A DNA stretch of 64,000 bases from Marinobacter mobilis (GCF_900106945.1 NZ_FNNE01000005.1:186001-250000); one strand, 5' to 3'. Shown: positions 45,055 through 54,070, counted from the first letter of the stretch. Translations and numbers: made by a program. Notes: generated from the letters alone by a model not told the origin.

Positions 45055-45096
45055 GGCGGCCGGGGCGTCTGGACGAGCCTCGCCCCGATCACCGCC
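45055..45096 (+). other. Hairpin between lipase and DUF1302 genes
   Basis: GGCGG and GGGGCG pair with CGCCCC and CCGCC across an internal asymmetric bulge and a 13-nt loop. There is no T tract, so partial attenuation or transcript protection is more likely than full termination. Confidence 0.4.
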
Positions 45097-45116
45097 AAAC
45101 GTGGAGTTTCAGAGCC

Positions 45117-46997
45117 ATGAACAAGACCAGATTCACCCTGTCCCGACTCGCGCTGGCCCTCGCCACCGTGTCCACAGGCTCCCTGAGCCTGACTGCCCAG
45201 GCCTTTGATTTCGAGTTCTATGACATCAACGCATCGCTGTCTACGACCCTTACCGCGGGTGTTGGGATTCGTCTCGAAGATCAAGATCCAGACCTCATTT
45301 CCCAGGGTAACCTGGGGCCTGAATTTGCGTTCTCCAATACCGGCGCGTCGTCCAACAACTTCGATGACGGTAACCTGAATTTCGAAAAGAATGACTTCTA
45401 TTCCCAGATCCTCCGTGGCCGTTCCGAGCTGTTTCTGGACTACGCGCCCGACAGCAACGTACTGACCCGGGTAGGCGCTCTCACCCGAGTCACCTACTAC
45501 TACGACCACATCCTTCGTGAGCAGGATTTCGCCACCGATGCAGTAGGGCAGACCCGCTCTCTGAGCAAGGATGGCCACGATAATGCCGCCGGTGTCGAAC
45601 TGCTGGATGCCTATGTGTTCAGTGACTGGTACTTTGGTGACACCCCGGTGTCCATCCGCTATGGCCGTCAGGTCGTGAACTGGGGGGAAAGTACCTTTAT
45701 CCTCGGCGGTATCAATGCGGTCAACCCCATCGATGTACCGGCCTTCCGCGCCCCAGGGGCGGAACTCAAGGACGTACTGCTGCCCGTGGAAATGCTCTAC
45801 ACCTCGATCGGCATAACCCCGGATCTCACCCTCGAAGCCTTTGTCCAGACCGACTGGCAGAGCTTCAAAATTGACGACTGCGGCACCTACTTCTCCACCA
45901 ACGACGTTGCCGCCGATGGCTGTGGCCCGGTATTGCTGGCCGGCCAGGTGCCGGATGCCCAGGCCTTCCAGGAAGGCTTCTTTGCGCCCCGTGCCGGAGA
46001 TGTCGAACCCGGTGAACAGGACCAGTTCGGTGTTGCCATGCGCTGGTTCCTCGCCGACCTGGATGCGGAGCTCGGCTTTTTCTACACCCGCTACAATAGC
46101 CGCCTGCCCTACTTCAGCGTGATCGCCAACAACCCGGGCGATGCCGACAGCACCCAGTTCAATGACCCTGACCAGCCCTTCAGCCGGTTCCCGAGCTATT
46201 ACATCGACTACCCCAAAGGCATCAACCTTTACGGCATCAGCCTCAACACCACCCTGCCCACCGGCACCTCGCTCGGTGCCGAGTACAGCTACCGGGAAAA
46301 CATGCCGATCCAGTGGAACACGCTGGAATTGATCTATAACGGTTTGCAGTTCCGGGGCCCCGATGGCCAGGTACTCAGTACCCGCGAGCAACAGCTCCAG
46401 TCCGAAAACCCGGGCCTCAACTACGCTGGCCAGGAAATCGACGGCTACGACCGTTTCGGTGTCTCCCAGGCCCAGGCCACGGTTATTCACTTTATCGACC
46501 GGATCATGGGCGCAGCCCGCTTCATCATTGTCGGTGAAGTTGGTGCCACCTACATCCATGACTTCCCGAACTCCTCGGAAGCCCGCTTCGGCCGCTCCTC
46601 CCTTTACGGCGCCGGTCCGCTGCCTCTGGACGGTGAAAACTTCAGCGGTGATTTCTGTACCGAGAGCGCCAACATCAACCCAACCAACTGTGTCGATGAC
46701 GGATTCACCACGGCCTTCTCATGGGGTTACCGTGCCCTGTTCGTTTGGGATTACCCCAACGCCGTCGCTGGTATCAACCTGAAGCCCAAGGTGTTCCTGG
46801 CGCACGATGTTGAAGGCTATGCACCAGACCCCGGTGGCAACTTCAACGAAGGCCGCAAAGCGGTGGCCCTGGGTCTCGATGCTGAATACCAGAACGCCTA
46901 CAAGGTGTCGCTGAGCTACACCAATTACTTTGGTGGTGACTTCAACACCATCAACGACCGCGATTTTGCGGCCGCCAGTATCTCTTACTCATTCTGA
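45117..46997 (+). CDS. DUF1302 family outer-membrane protein, second copy
   Basis: This 626-residue protein has a signal peptide (about residues 8-30, ending TAQA-FD) and a strand-rich domain ending in ISYSF, as expected for an outer-membrane barrel. It shares the family stretch IRYGRQVVNWGESTFILGGINAVNP with the DUF1302 protein at 13379-15316. It follows the lipase by 107 bp and precedes DUF1329 by 27 bp. Because the upstream gene releases fatty acids or lysolipids, uptake or export of such products through this barrel is a reasonable, unproven inference. Confidence 0.9.
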   Translation: MNKTRFTLSRLALALATVSTGSLSLTAQAFDFEFYDINASLSTTLTAGVGIRLEDQDPDLISQGNLGPEFAFSNTGASSNNFDDGNLNFEKNDFYSQILRGRSELFLDYAPDSNVLTRVGALTRVTYYYDHILREQDFATDAVGQTRSLSKDGHDNAAGVELLDAYVFSDWYFGDTPVSIRYGRQVVNWGESTFILGGINAVNPIDVPAFRAPGAELKDVLLPVEMLYTSIGITPDLTLEAFVQTDWQSFKIDDCGTYFSTNDVAADGCGPVLLAGQVPDAQAFQEGFFAPRAGDVEPGEQDQFGVAMRWFLADLDAELGFFYTRYNSRLPYFSVIANNPGDADSTQFNDPDQPFSRFPSYYIDYPKGINLYGISLNTTLPTGTSLGAEYSYRENMPIQWNTLELIYNGLQFRGPDGQVLSTREQQLQSENPGLNYAGQEIDGYDRFGVSQAQATVIHFIDRIMGAARFIIVGEVGATYIHDFPNSSEARFGRSSLYGAGPLPLDGENFSGDFCTESANINPTNCVDDGFTTAFSWGYRALFVWDYPNAVAGINLKPKVFLAHDVEGYAPDPGGNFNEGRKAVALGLDAEYQNAYKVSLSYTNYFGGDFNTINDRDFAAASISYSF

Positions 46998-47024
46998 TAA
47001 CAACATAACCCGGAGACTCTAATC

Positions 47025-48386
47025 ATGCGTAGACTATCCCTGCTCTCCACCGGCCTGCTGGTCGGTAGCCTGGCCATCGGCAACTCTGCCCTGGCCCAGG
47101 TCTCTGCGGCGGAAGCCGCCAAACTGGGCGACACTCTGACCCCGATCGGCGCCGAGAAAGCCGGCAATGGCGACCAGATTCCCGAGTGGACCGGCGGCCT
47201 GACCGAGGCCCCGGCCAATTACCAGGGCGATGGTCGCTACGTCGATCCGTTCCCCCAGGATCAGATGCTGTTCAAGATCGATCGCAGCAACGTCGACCAG
47301 TACGCCGACAATCTGACCCCCGGCCAGATCGCTACCATCAAGACCTACGACGACTATTTCATTCCGGTCTTTGAAACCCGCCGTACCGCTGCCTATCCGG
47401 AAGCTGTACAGCAGCAGACCATCGAAAACGCAACCACCGTGGGTCTGGTTAGCAGCGGTAATGGCCTCGAGAACTACTCCACCGCCACCCCGTTCCCGAT
47501 TCCCCAGAACGGACTGGAAGTCATCTTCAACCACATCACCCGCTACCGTGGCGGTTCCTTCACTCGCAATGTGGCCCAGGTCACCCCGCAGCCTAATGGT
47601 GATTTCAGCCCGGTCCGATTCACCGAGTTCTTTACTGAGCGGGTCGCGCTGGCAGACTTCGCCCCTGGTGAAGACGACAACGTGATGTTCTATTTCAAGC
47701 AGGCCATCACCGCACCGAGCCGTCTGGCCGGTAACGTCCTGCTGGTGCACGAAACCATCAACCAGGTTGAAGAACCCCGCCGTGCCTGGCTCTACAACTC
47801 CGGCCAGCGCCGGGTGCGTCGCGCCCCGAACGTAGCCTACGACGGCCCGGGTACTGCGGCCGACGGCCAGCGTACTTCAGATAACCTCGACCTCTATAAC
47901 GGCGCTCCGGATCGCTATAACTGGGAGCTGGTGGGCAAGAAGGAGCTCTACATCCCCTACAACTCCTACCGCCTGACCGATGCCAGCCTGAGCTACGAAG
48001 ACATCATCCAGCCCGGCCACATTGACCAGAATCTGGCCCGCTACGAGCTGCATCGGGTCTGGCATGTACGTGCCACCCTGAAGGATGGTGAGCGCCACAT
48101 CTACGCCCAGCGGGACTTCTACATCGACGAAGACACCTGGCAGATCGCCGTCGTCGACCACTACGATGGCCGCGGCAACCTGTGGCGGGTGGCAGAAGCC
48201 CACGCTATGCAGATTTATGATGCCAACATCCCGGCTTACGCCTTCGAGACCCTGTACGACCTGCTGTCTGGTCGTTACCTGGTCATGGGGCTGACCAACG
48301 AGGAAGCCGAGCCCTACAGCTACGGCACCGAGCGCCGCTCCAACGAATACACCCCGGCTGCTTTGCGCCGCGCAGGTGTACGTTAA
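47025..48386 (+). CDS. DUF1329 family exported protein, third copy in window
   Basis: This 453-residue protein has a signal peptide (about residues 1-25, ending SALA-QV) and then AAKLGDTLTPIGAEKAGNGD with IPEWTGGL, the family N-terminus. It is closely similar along its whole length to the protein at 15348-16700. GGAGA upstream sets the start. It ends the lipase-DUF1302-DUF1329 operon and is followed by a long terminator hairpin. It probably works with the DUF1302 barrel encoded just upstream; the ligand is unknown. Confidence 0.92.
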   Translation: MRRLSLLSTGLLVGSLAIGNSALAQVSAAEAAKLGDTLTPIGAEKAGNGDQIPEWTGGLTEAPANYQGDGRYVDPFPQDQMLFKIDRSNVDQYADNLTPGQIATIKTYDDYFIPVFETRRTAAYPEAVQQQTIENATTVGLVSSGNGLENYSTATPFPIPQNGLEVIFNHITRYRGGSFTRNVAQVTPQPNGDFSPVRFTEFFTERVALADFAPGEDDNVMFYFKQAITAPSRLAGNVLLVHETINQVEEPRRAWLYNSGQRRVRRAPNVAYDGPGTAADGQRTSDNLDLYNGAPDRYNWELVGKKELYIPYNSYRLTDASLSYEDIIQPGHIDQNLARYELHRVWHVRATLKDGERHIYAQRDFYIDEDTWQIAVVDHYDGRGNLWRVAEAHAMQIYDANIPAYAFETLYDLLSGRYLVMGLTNEEAEPYSYGTERRSNEYTPAALRRAGVR

Positions 48387-48412
48387 GGGTCACGAACGGA
48401 TCCCGCTGTAGA

Positions 48413-48449
48413 AATGACAAAGCCCGGCTAAATGCCGGGCTTTGTCATT
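48413..48449. terminator. Bidirectional terminator hairpin
   Basis: A perfect 16-bp stem (48413-48428 with 48434-48449, 5-nt loop) lies between the convergent DUF1329 and YdcH-like genes. T-rich stretches within the distal arm on both strands fit a shared terminator. Confidence 0.75.
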
Positions 48450-48467
48450 ATGGCCTGCCGGAAAAGG

Positions 48468-48710
48468 TCAGGAGTGTTTGCTGAACTGGTGGTAGAGCCG
48501 GTCCTTCAGGTGCGCCCGTTCCTGCTTCATATCCCGGAAATGGTCATCGTCGGTTGGTACATCGCGCACTTCCAGGCCTCGGATCTTCTTGTCCAGTGCG
48601 TCGTATTGGTCACTCAGTTCACGAAATTGGGGATCGGTTTTGCGGAGTTCCCGGATGACTTCCTTATAATCGGGAAAATCGACCTTCAAGGCATGGTCGC
48701 TGATGGACAT
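48468..48710 (-). CDS. YdcH family (DUF465) small protein
   Basis: This 80-residue, highly charged helical protein matches the YdcH/DUF465 family: HFRDMKQERAHLKDRLY near the C-terminus is the conserved part, and FPDYKEVIRELRKTDPQFREL precedes it. It probably forms a coiled-coil hairpin in the cytoplasm. The function is unknown, although the family is widespread in proteobacteria. A monocistronic gene. Confidence 0.88.
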   Translation of the reverse strand: MSISDHALKVDFPDYKEVIRELRKTDPQFRELSDQYDALDKKIRGLEVRDVPTDDDHFRDMKQERAHLKDRLYHQFSKHS

Positions 48711-49121
48711 ACATGACTCCCTCCTTTGACTGTGACGTTCAGGAGCACACGCTCCCCTCTATAAAAGATAGTCCAAGTACTGCCGAATAGGGAGCCGACA
48801 CCGGCCCAGGTCACTCGAACAGCTGTCGCCGCAGTTCCAACAGGCTTGCTTGAAGTAGACGGGAAAGACCGTTGGCAGGGACCTTATTGGAACCGGGGTG
48901 AGGCATGTTCTATTCCTTCATAATCGTTGTTATAGGTATTGTCGAAGAACACATTCGGATAACGACCACCACGTTCTGGCCCAGACCAAAAGATGATAAT
49001 TAATCGCGGTTGCGCTTTTATTAAACAATGATGAAAAATTACGGGACAAGCACTGACCGGGCGAAAGCATGACCCAGGTCTCAGCCAGCGTCGTCAAAAC
49101 AACCACAATGGCCTGATATGA
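48711..49121. other. Gap with only a possible small peptide gene
   Basis: About 410 bp without a standard-size gene. The 48780-48910 part holds a short minus-strand frame described separately. The stretch from about 48910 to 49030 is AT-richer and could carry its promoter. Nothing else was recognised. Confidence 0.4.
48811..48906 (-). CDS. Possible 31-residue small protein
   Basis: An ATG frame of 31 codons reads MPHPGSNKVPANGLS, then RLLQASLLELRRQLFE, predicting a disordered start and an amphipathic helix. AAGGA lies 8 bp upstream of the ATG, which is better than chance and supports translation. I do not recognise a family. It could equally be noise in non-coding DNA. Confidence 0.4.
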   Translation of the reverse strand: MPHPGSNKVPANGLSRLLQASLLELRRQLFE

Positions 49122-49967
49122 CTAAACAAAGAGACCCGCGAGCCAGCTCTTCAGATCGGGATAAGCCGCCATATCCAGCACAAACTCCTGCCCCCTCGCC
49201 GCAGCTTTCAGGTGACAGACAGCATCATCGAGTTGCCAGCGATCCGGGTTGTGGTGATAGCTGAGCGGCACGCGCCCTGCTCCCGGGAAAAACCCGGTGG
49301 GTAGCTGCCAGTGAGTGGGAGACGGTGCTGCCGTAGCGGTCAGCCGATGACCATCGGACATGCGCCGGAAGATGCCGGCGCCAGGCAGATCGCCCTCCGC
49401 GCCCGCCACTTGCAGCCGTTCTGCGGCCAGGTAGAGGGTATTATTGGGGTCAGCTTCGCCATGCAGGTGAGGATGGTAACGGACCCAGGGCAGCGCCTCA
49501 GGGGCCAGCTGGTCGACGGTCACGATCTGGCCAACCTGCAACCATCCCCAGAACCCATGAAACGCCTTGCTGCCCTTGACGAACCGCCACTGCCGACCAA
49601 CCTTCTCGGCAGCCCGGAATAAACCAAAGAACAGAAACAGGTCACCCACGCCAACCCCCTGATTGCGGAGATGGCTCTGGGCTGCACCACTCTGACCCAA
49701 CAGCGGGCGCCAGCCCGGTTCACGGGGATAGGCCGCAGCAATCAGATCCGGGTCGAGGTGAGCCCCCTGGCCACGGCGTTTGCAGTCGCCACTCAGCCCC
49801 GCGACCAGATCCGCCACATTAAGGCCCTGGTGACGGATCTCCCGGTAACGGATCCGCGAGCGGGCATCCGGAATTGGCAAGGCATAGACGCTGCCATCAG
49901 GAAACAGTGGACTGGGGCAGCCTCCGGCGGAGGAATCAAACCCTTTTCGGCTCAAGATCAATCGCAT
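49122..49967 (-). CDS. Nmad3 (nucleotide modification-associated domain 3) protein
   Basis: This 281-residue protein begins MRLILSRKGFDSSAGGCPSP and continues with LPIPD, the hallmark N-terminus of the Nmad3 family. Other landmarks are AHLDPDL, GDLFLFFGLFR and YHPHLHG. Nmad3 was named from proximity to base-modifying enzymes in phages and mobile elements, and its reaction is not established. Here it stands alone, with no phage or restriction genes nearby. ATG 49967 begins the conserved part; upstream codons look non-coding. A terminator for the next gene lies within its upstream region. Confidence 0.82.
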   Translation of the reverse strand: MRLILSRKGFDSSAGGCPSPLFPDGSVYALPIPDARSRIRYREIRHQGLNVADLVAGLSGDCKRRGQGAHLDPDLIAAAYPREPGWRPLLGQSGAAQSHLRNQGVGVGDLFLFFGLFRAAEKVGRQWRFVKGSKAFHGFWGWLQVGQIVTVDQLAPEALPWVRYHPHLHGEADPNNTLYLAAERLQVAGAEGDLPGAGIFRRMSDGHRLTATAAPSPTHWQLPTGFFPGAGRVPLSYHHNPDRWQLDDAVCHLKAAARGQEFVLDMAAYPDLKSWLAGLFV

Positions 49968-50053
49968 GGCTGGACATCTTGCGGCAATCGCCGGCCCCAC
50001 TCAAGGTCCGGTCAAGCCACCTCCAGACTGGTTTGGAATACCTGCCCATCCAC

Positions 50054-50087
50054 AAAAAAGCCCGCAGCATTCGTCGCGGGCTTTTTT
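50054..50087 (-). terminator. Symmetric terminator downstream of DUF4139 gene
   Basis: AAAAAAGCCCGC pairs with GCGGGCTTTTTT across a 10-nt loop. On the minus strand it follows the DUF4139 stop by 22 bp and ends in six T. Its symmetry would let it work on the plus strand as well. Confidence 0.88.
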
Positions 50088-50109
50088 GCTTCACGGTCAG
50101 GGCAACGGC

Positions 50110-51684
50110 TCAGGGAATATAAGGCAGGTCCTGCCCCTCTGGCACTTTCACCTCAAAACCGGCCCGGAAGGTGACCGTGCGGCCAGGGGCCACCACCCGA
50201 TCCCAGGCAATAACGCCGGGCTTGTTGTCGACGCTGTCCTGATATGGCGTGGTGATGTCCTGATAGGTCACCTGAATGTCGTCGTGGCGGGACACCGGCA
50301 GACGGTCCACCACCCTCAGGTCAATGGGCGTGGTGTGGGCGTTGGTAACCTCATAGCGGGTAACCCGCTCCAGATAAGGCTGGCCACTGATCAGACCGCG
50401 TTCACCGCGCTGGTCGGTCTCCCGCACCGCCTCGACCGTCACCTTGTCATCGACACCAAACGACATAGCCAGCCTGTCTGCAGGCTCGGTCTGCGCCAGC
50501 CAGCCCTGCCCTATGAACTGGTTATCCTGATAAAGGGTGATCTGGGCCGCCGGCAGGGTCACCTCGCCGTCGTACTTGGTCTCCCCGACGACATACCCCA
50601 GGCCAGATAGCGCAGGCACCATCTGGCGGATGACCTTCGCCGGCAGCTGATAACCGGCAACGGTAAGACGCTTGTCACGGGTGCCATCTGCCATGCTGAC
50701 CTGACCGGAGATACGGTAATACTGGGTCAGGCCGTTGGATTCCAGGGTCGCCATCTGCGCCGCCGCAACCTGCGGCTCATCCTGAGGCATCCGCGCCGCC
50801 GGGGCCATGGCGACGGCATCCATCTCCATGGCCTTACCCAGCATAGGCTGCGGTTGTGGATTGAGAATCCAGGGTGATGGGTCCGGCAGCCGGCCCCCCA
50901 CATCCGGATTGGCCGTGGACAGGCTCAACTGAACGTTATGCCAGTCTTCGCCGGTATTCTGGTACACCACCGCCTGATGGGTCAGCCCCAACTCGTTAGC
51001 GGCCGTATCCAGGCGAGCCTCGTAGGCGCTGCTCCAGCCGGCATTGCGGGTCTGGTACTGCAGCTGCACGCTGACTTCAGCCGCGCCACCGGCACTGTAG
51101 CCGATAGCCAGATTCTTGACCTGTCGCGGTACCTGGCTGATGACCGCCAGCTCACGCTGCAGCCGATCCTGTTCCGCCACCAGCTCACGCTTTTGTTGCT
51201 CGATCGTGCGGATATTGGAAAGCGACTTGCTGGCCTGATCAAACAGGCTGTCGGCCACCACCGCCACATTGTCCGGCAAGGTGCCTTCGCCATCATCGCG
51301 GGTGTAGCGGTCCAGCAGATCCAGACGGTAGCGCCAGGCACGAATGGCATCATCATGGGCGCGGATATCGTCTTCCACGGTCTGCAGCGCCTGACGCAGC
51401 TCTGACAATGTCTGGGCCTGCGTTTCGGTGGTCTGCTCGGTCGCCACGCTGACTTCACGAATCACCGTGCCATTCGCCCCGCTGACCGCGACCCGCAGGG
51501 ATCGCTCCAACAGCCCGGCAGGCAGATTGCGGATCTCGATCACGCCGTCTCCCGCCTGCACCATGGCGGTTTCTTCCCGGGTCACCGTGGCCTGCCCCGG
51601 GTATAGGGTCACCGCTGTAACCTTTGCCAGTGCCGTCAATGGCAACCAGGCCGCCATCAACACGATCAGCCGTTTCTTTCCCAT
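50110..51684 (-). CDS. DUF4139 domain protein (mucoidy inhibitor MuiA-like)
   Basis: This 524-residue protein has a signal peptide (about residues 4-20, ending ALA-KV), a DUF4140-like N-terminal domain (VTLYPGQATVTREE), a coiled-coil centre (about 85-190), and the C-terminal DUF4139 beta domain (from about 205: YQTRNAGWSSAYEARLD). This is the MuiA family layout, linked by name to mucoidy suppression in one genus, but with no defined activity. It is probably periplasmic or membrane-bound and is a single-gene unit. Confidence 0.9.
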   Translation of the reverse strand: MGKKRLIVLMAAWLPLTALAKVTAVTLYPGQATVTREETAMVQAGDGVIEIRNLPAGLLERSLRVAVSGANGTVIREVSVATEQTTETQAQTLSELRQALQTVEDDIRAHDDAIRAWRYRLDLLDRYTRDDGEGTLPDNVAVVADSLFDQASKSLSNIRTIEQQKRELVAEQDRLQRELAVISQVPRQVKNLAIGYSAGGAAEVSVQLQYQTRNAGWSSAYEARLDTAANELGLTHQAVVYQNTGEDWHNVQLSLSTANPDVGGRLPDPSPWILNPQPQPMLGKAMEMDAVAMAPAARMPQDEPQVAAAQMATLESNGLTQYYRISGQVSMADGTRDKRLTVAGYQLPAKVIRQMVPALSGLGYVVGETKYDGEVTLPAAQITLYQDNQFIGQGWLAQTEPADRLAMSFGVDDKVTVEAVRETDQRGERGLISGQPYLERVTRYEVTNAHTTPIDLRVVDRLPVSRHDDIQVTYQDITTPYQDSVDNKPGVIAWDRVVAPGRTVTFRAGFEVKVPEGQDLPYIP

Positions 51685-51788
51685 AGCATTCCCTTACCTG
51701 CGTCAACGAATGTGTGTACCTGCAACCGCCAGCAATAGGCGTACAGGCAACATACCGTGCTCGTGGACAGATTTGGATTAAAGAATTG

Positions 51789-52817
51789 TCAGCTGTGGAG
51801 GGGAACTTCCCGCGCCTGGCGGTAAGCCCGGGGTGATTCTCCGGTCCAGCGCCGGAATGCCCGGCTGAAGTTGGTGACGTCGTTATAGCCCAACAGATCC
51901 GCAACCTGGCCAATACTCAGGCCACCAGAAGCCACCAGTCGCAGCGCACGGTCGCGGCGGATATGTTCCACCACCTCGCGGTAGCTGACGCCCTCGTCGC
52001 TCAACCGTCGTTGCAGCGTACGCGGTGACAAATGTAACTTGTCTGCCACTTCCTCCATGGAAGCAAAGCCCTGCTGTTCATCAAACGCCAGATCCCGGAC
52101 CAGCTGATAGGTCGAGGAGTTGCCCGCCAGCCGGTTGAGTTCCTGTTTGCACTGTTCCCGTGCCAGCCTGGCTGCAATCGGGTCCGCCATCACCAGCGGG
52201 CGGTCAAGGATTTCCGCCGGGAAGATCAAGCCATTGTATGGCTGTTCAAACCGCACCTCTCCCGGCACCAGGTGTTCAAAGCGACTGAAATACTCGGGTC
52301 TGGCCACCTTGACCATGCCGATACCGCTGACCGGTTTGCCCGTCAGGCTCTGGCCCATGGTGGCGAAGCCCAGCAACATCACCTGGGCGCCAACATTCCC
52401 CAGTTCAAACTGTGGGTGGGTTTCTTCAAAACGCAGGATCGCCTGATCGCCCTGCTGCTCGAAGTGCAGCGTCATGATGCTGAAGTACAGGCTGGTAAAG
52501 GCCTGGGTCAGCTCGATCACTTCCCGCATGTTATTTGCCACCATCGCCGCCTGGCCAAAGACGCCATGGTAGGAGGCTTTCATCTGAAGCCCCACGTGGT
52601 AGCCAATGCCAGGTTCGTTGGTGAGTTTTATCGCCCGTCGCAGCAGGGCCGCAAAGGTCGGCTGGGGAACTTGGCAGTTCGCTTGCAGCAAGGTGGACGG
52701 ATCAATGCCAGTGCCATCGAGCAAGGTGTCCATGGACAGCGACCAACGTTCCAACACGTCGGCCAGCAGCAAAATGTAGGTGCCGGGTACCACCGGCGCG
52801 GATGAGCTTGCAGTCAT
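51789..52817 (-). CDS. AraC family regulator next to desaturase
   Basis: This 342-residue protein has an N-terminal Arabinose_bd-type domain and a C-terminal AraC helix-turn-helix pair (about 245-335: MEEVADKLHLSPRTLQRRLSDEGVSY, LSIGQVADLLGYNDVTNFSRAF). ATG 52817 is chosen because the family N-terminus starts there; the frame stays open upstream to 52910 within the promoter region. It is divergent from a fatty acid desaturase gene 134 bp away, a pairing that suggests direct control of membrane lipid unsaturation. Confidence 0.92.
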   Translation of the reverse strand: MTASSSAPVVPGTYILLLADVLERWSLSMDTLLDGTGIDPSTLLQANCQVPQPTFAALLRRAIKLTNEPGIGYHVGLQMKASYHGVFGQAAMVANNMREVIELTQAFTSLYFSIMTLHFEQQGDQAILRFEETHPQFELGNVGAQVMLLGFATMGQSLTGKPVSGIGMVKVARPEYFSRFEHLVPGEVRFEQPYNGLIFPAEILDRPLVMADPIAARLAREQCKQELNRLAGNSSTYQLVRDLAFDEQQGFASMEEVADKLHLSPRTLQRRLSDEGVSYREVVEHIRRDRALRLVASGGLSIGQVADLLGYNDVTNFSRAFRRWTGESPRAYRQAREVPLHS

Positions 52818-52951
52818 TTTTATTATGACACCCGTTTGGCGGCTAATGATCACTTTTTGACACCCAATCATAGCCGCAATTTGTGAACCCGGCCACATAA
52901 TGGCTGCCATAGAGACACCGTGTTAGCCCCCTTTTCGGAGACAACGGAAAT

Positions 52952-54025
52952 ATGAACAACTCAAACAACGCGATGACCGATCTTCAAAAAACCGAACACA
53001 TCCGCAAGACCGTGCTCGATGCCGGCCGTGCGCTGCGGGAACGGCACAGCTGGCTGCGGCACCAGAACACCATCGGGGCCACCATCATGATCGTGTCCGT
53101 GCTCGGAATGATCGCCAGCGGCTGGGCCTATGTTGCCGGAGTGATTCCCTGGTGGCTGTGTGTGCCGGTGACTGCCATCTTTGCGTCGTTTATCCACGAA
53201 CTGGAACACGACCTGATCCACCTGATGTATTTCAAGAACCGGCCCTGGATCAACGACCTGATGCTGGCCGTAGGCTGGGTCGCCCGGGCCAGTACCGTCA
53301 ACCCGTTTGTCCGTCGCAAGCTGCACCTGCATCACCATAAGTTTTCCGGTACCGAGAGCGACCTGGAAGAACGTGGCATCACCAACGGCACCCCCTGGGG
53401 TCTGCGCCGTCTGCTGATGACCGGCGACAACATGCTGGCGATAATCCTGCGCCCGCTGGAGATGCTTCGTGCCACCCGAGCCTATATTCGCTCCCAGAAG
53501 CCGAAAGACAGCAAGGAAGTTCGCCGCATGCGGCTGGAGCAGCTGACCTCTTACATGCCTATCGGCAACCTGTATTACGTCTGTTTCCACACCTGGGTGG
53601 TCGCCAACGCTGTACTGATCGGTGCCGACTTCATGGGCTCCCCGATTGAACTGAGTGCAACCCTGAGCCAGGGTCTGGACGTGCTCAACACCGCTGCGGT
53701 CGTTTACATGCTGCCGTCGCTGCTGCGCACCTTCTGCCTGCACTTTATCAGCTCCAACATGCACTACTACGGTGACGTTGAAGCCCGCAACGTGATGCAG
53801 CAGTGTCAGGTGCTGAACCCCTGGTGGCTGATGCCCATGCAGCTGTTCTGCTTCAACTTCGGCAGCACTCACGCCATCCACCACTTCGCGGTAAGGGAAC
53901 CTTTCTATATCCGCCAGTGGACTGCGCCAACCGCTCACAAGGTCATGCGCGAAATGGGTGTACGTTTTAACGATTTCGGCACCTTCCGCCGCGCCAACCG
54001 CTTCGCCCGTCCTTCCGAGGCCTGA
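52952..54025 (+). CDS. Membrane fatty acid desaturase
   Basis: This 357-residue membrane protein has the three histidine boxes of the membrane desaturase superfamily: H82-ELE-H86 (plus H90), H125-L-HHH129 and H307-AI-HH311, which hold the di-iron centre. Helices lie near residues 42-62, 66-82 and 245-265. It would introduce a double bond into an acyl chain or act as a related hydroxylase. It is divergent from an AraC regulator that probably controls it. Confidence 0.92.
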   Translation: MNNSNNAMTDLQKTEHIRKTVLDAGRALRERHSWLRHQNTIGATIMIVSVLGMIASGWAYVAGVIPWWLCVPVTAIFASFIHELEHDLIHLMYFKNRPWINDLMLAVGWVARASTVNPFVRRKLHLHHHKFSGTESDLEERGITNGTPWGLRRLLMTGDNMLAIILRPLEMLRATRAYIRSQKPKDSKEVRRMRLEQLTSYMPIGNLYYVCFHTWVVANAVLIGADFMGSPIELSATLSQGLDVLNTAAVVYMLPSLLRTFCLHFISSNMHYYGDVEARNVMQQCQVLNPWWLMPMQLFCFNFGSTHAIHHFAVREPFYIRQWTAPTAHKVMREMGVRFNDFGTFRRANRFARPSEA

Positions 54026-54029
54026 AGCT

Positions 54030-54070
54030 GACATCACCCGGCCCACCAGGGCCGGGTGATGTCGTTCTTT
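54030..54070 (+). terminator. Terminator after the desaturase gene
   Basis: A perfect 15-bp stem (54030-54044 with 54049-54063, 4-nt loop) begins 4 bp past the stop codon and is followed by GTTCTTT. Confidence 0.8.

Noticed and set aside
49122..49967. Prophage or genomic island around the Nmad3 gene
   Set aside because: No integrase, phage structural gene, att-like repeat or composition shift was seen on either side.
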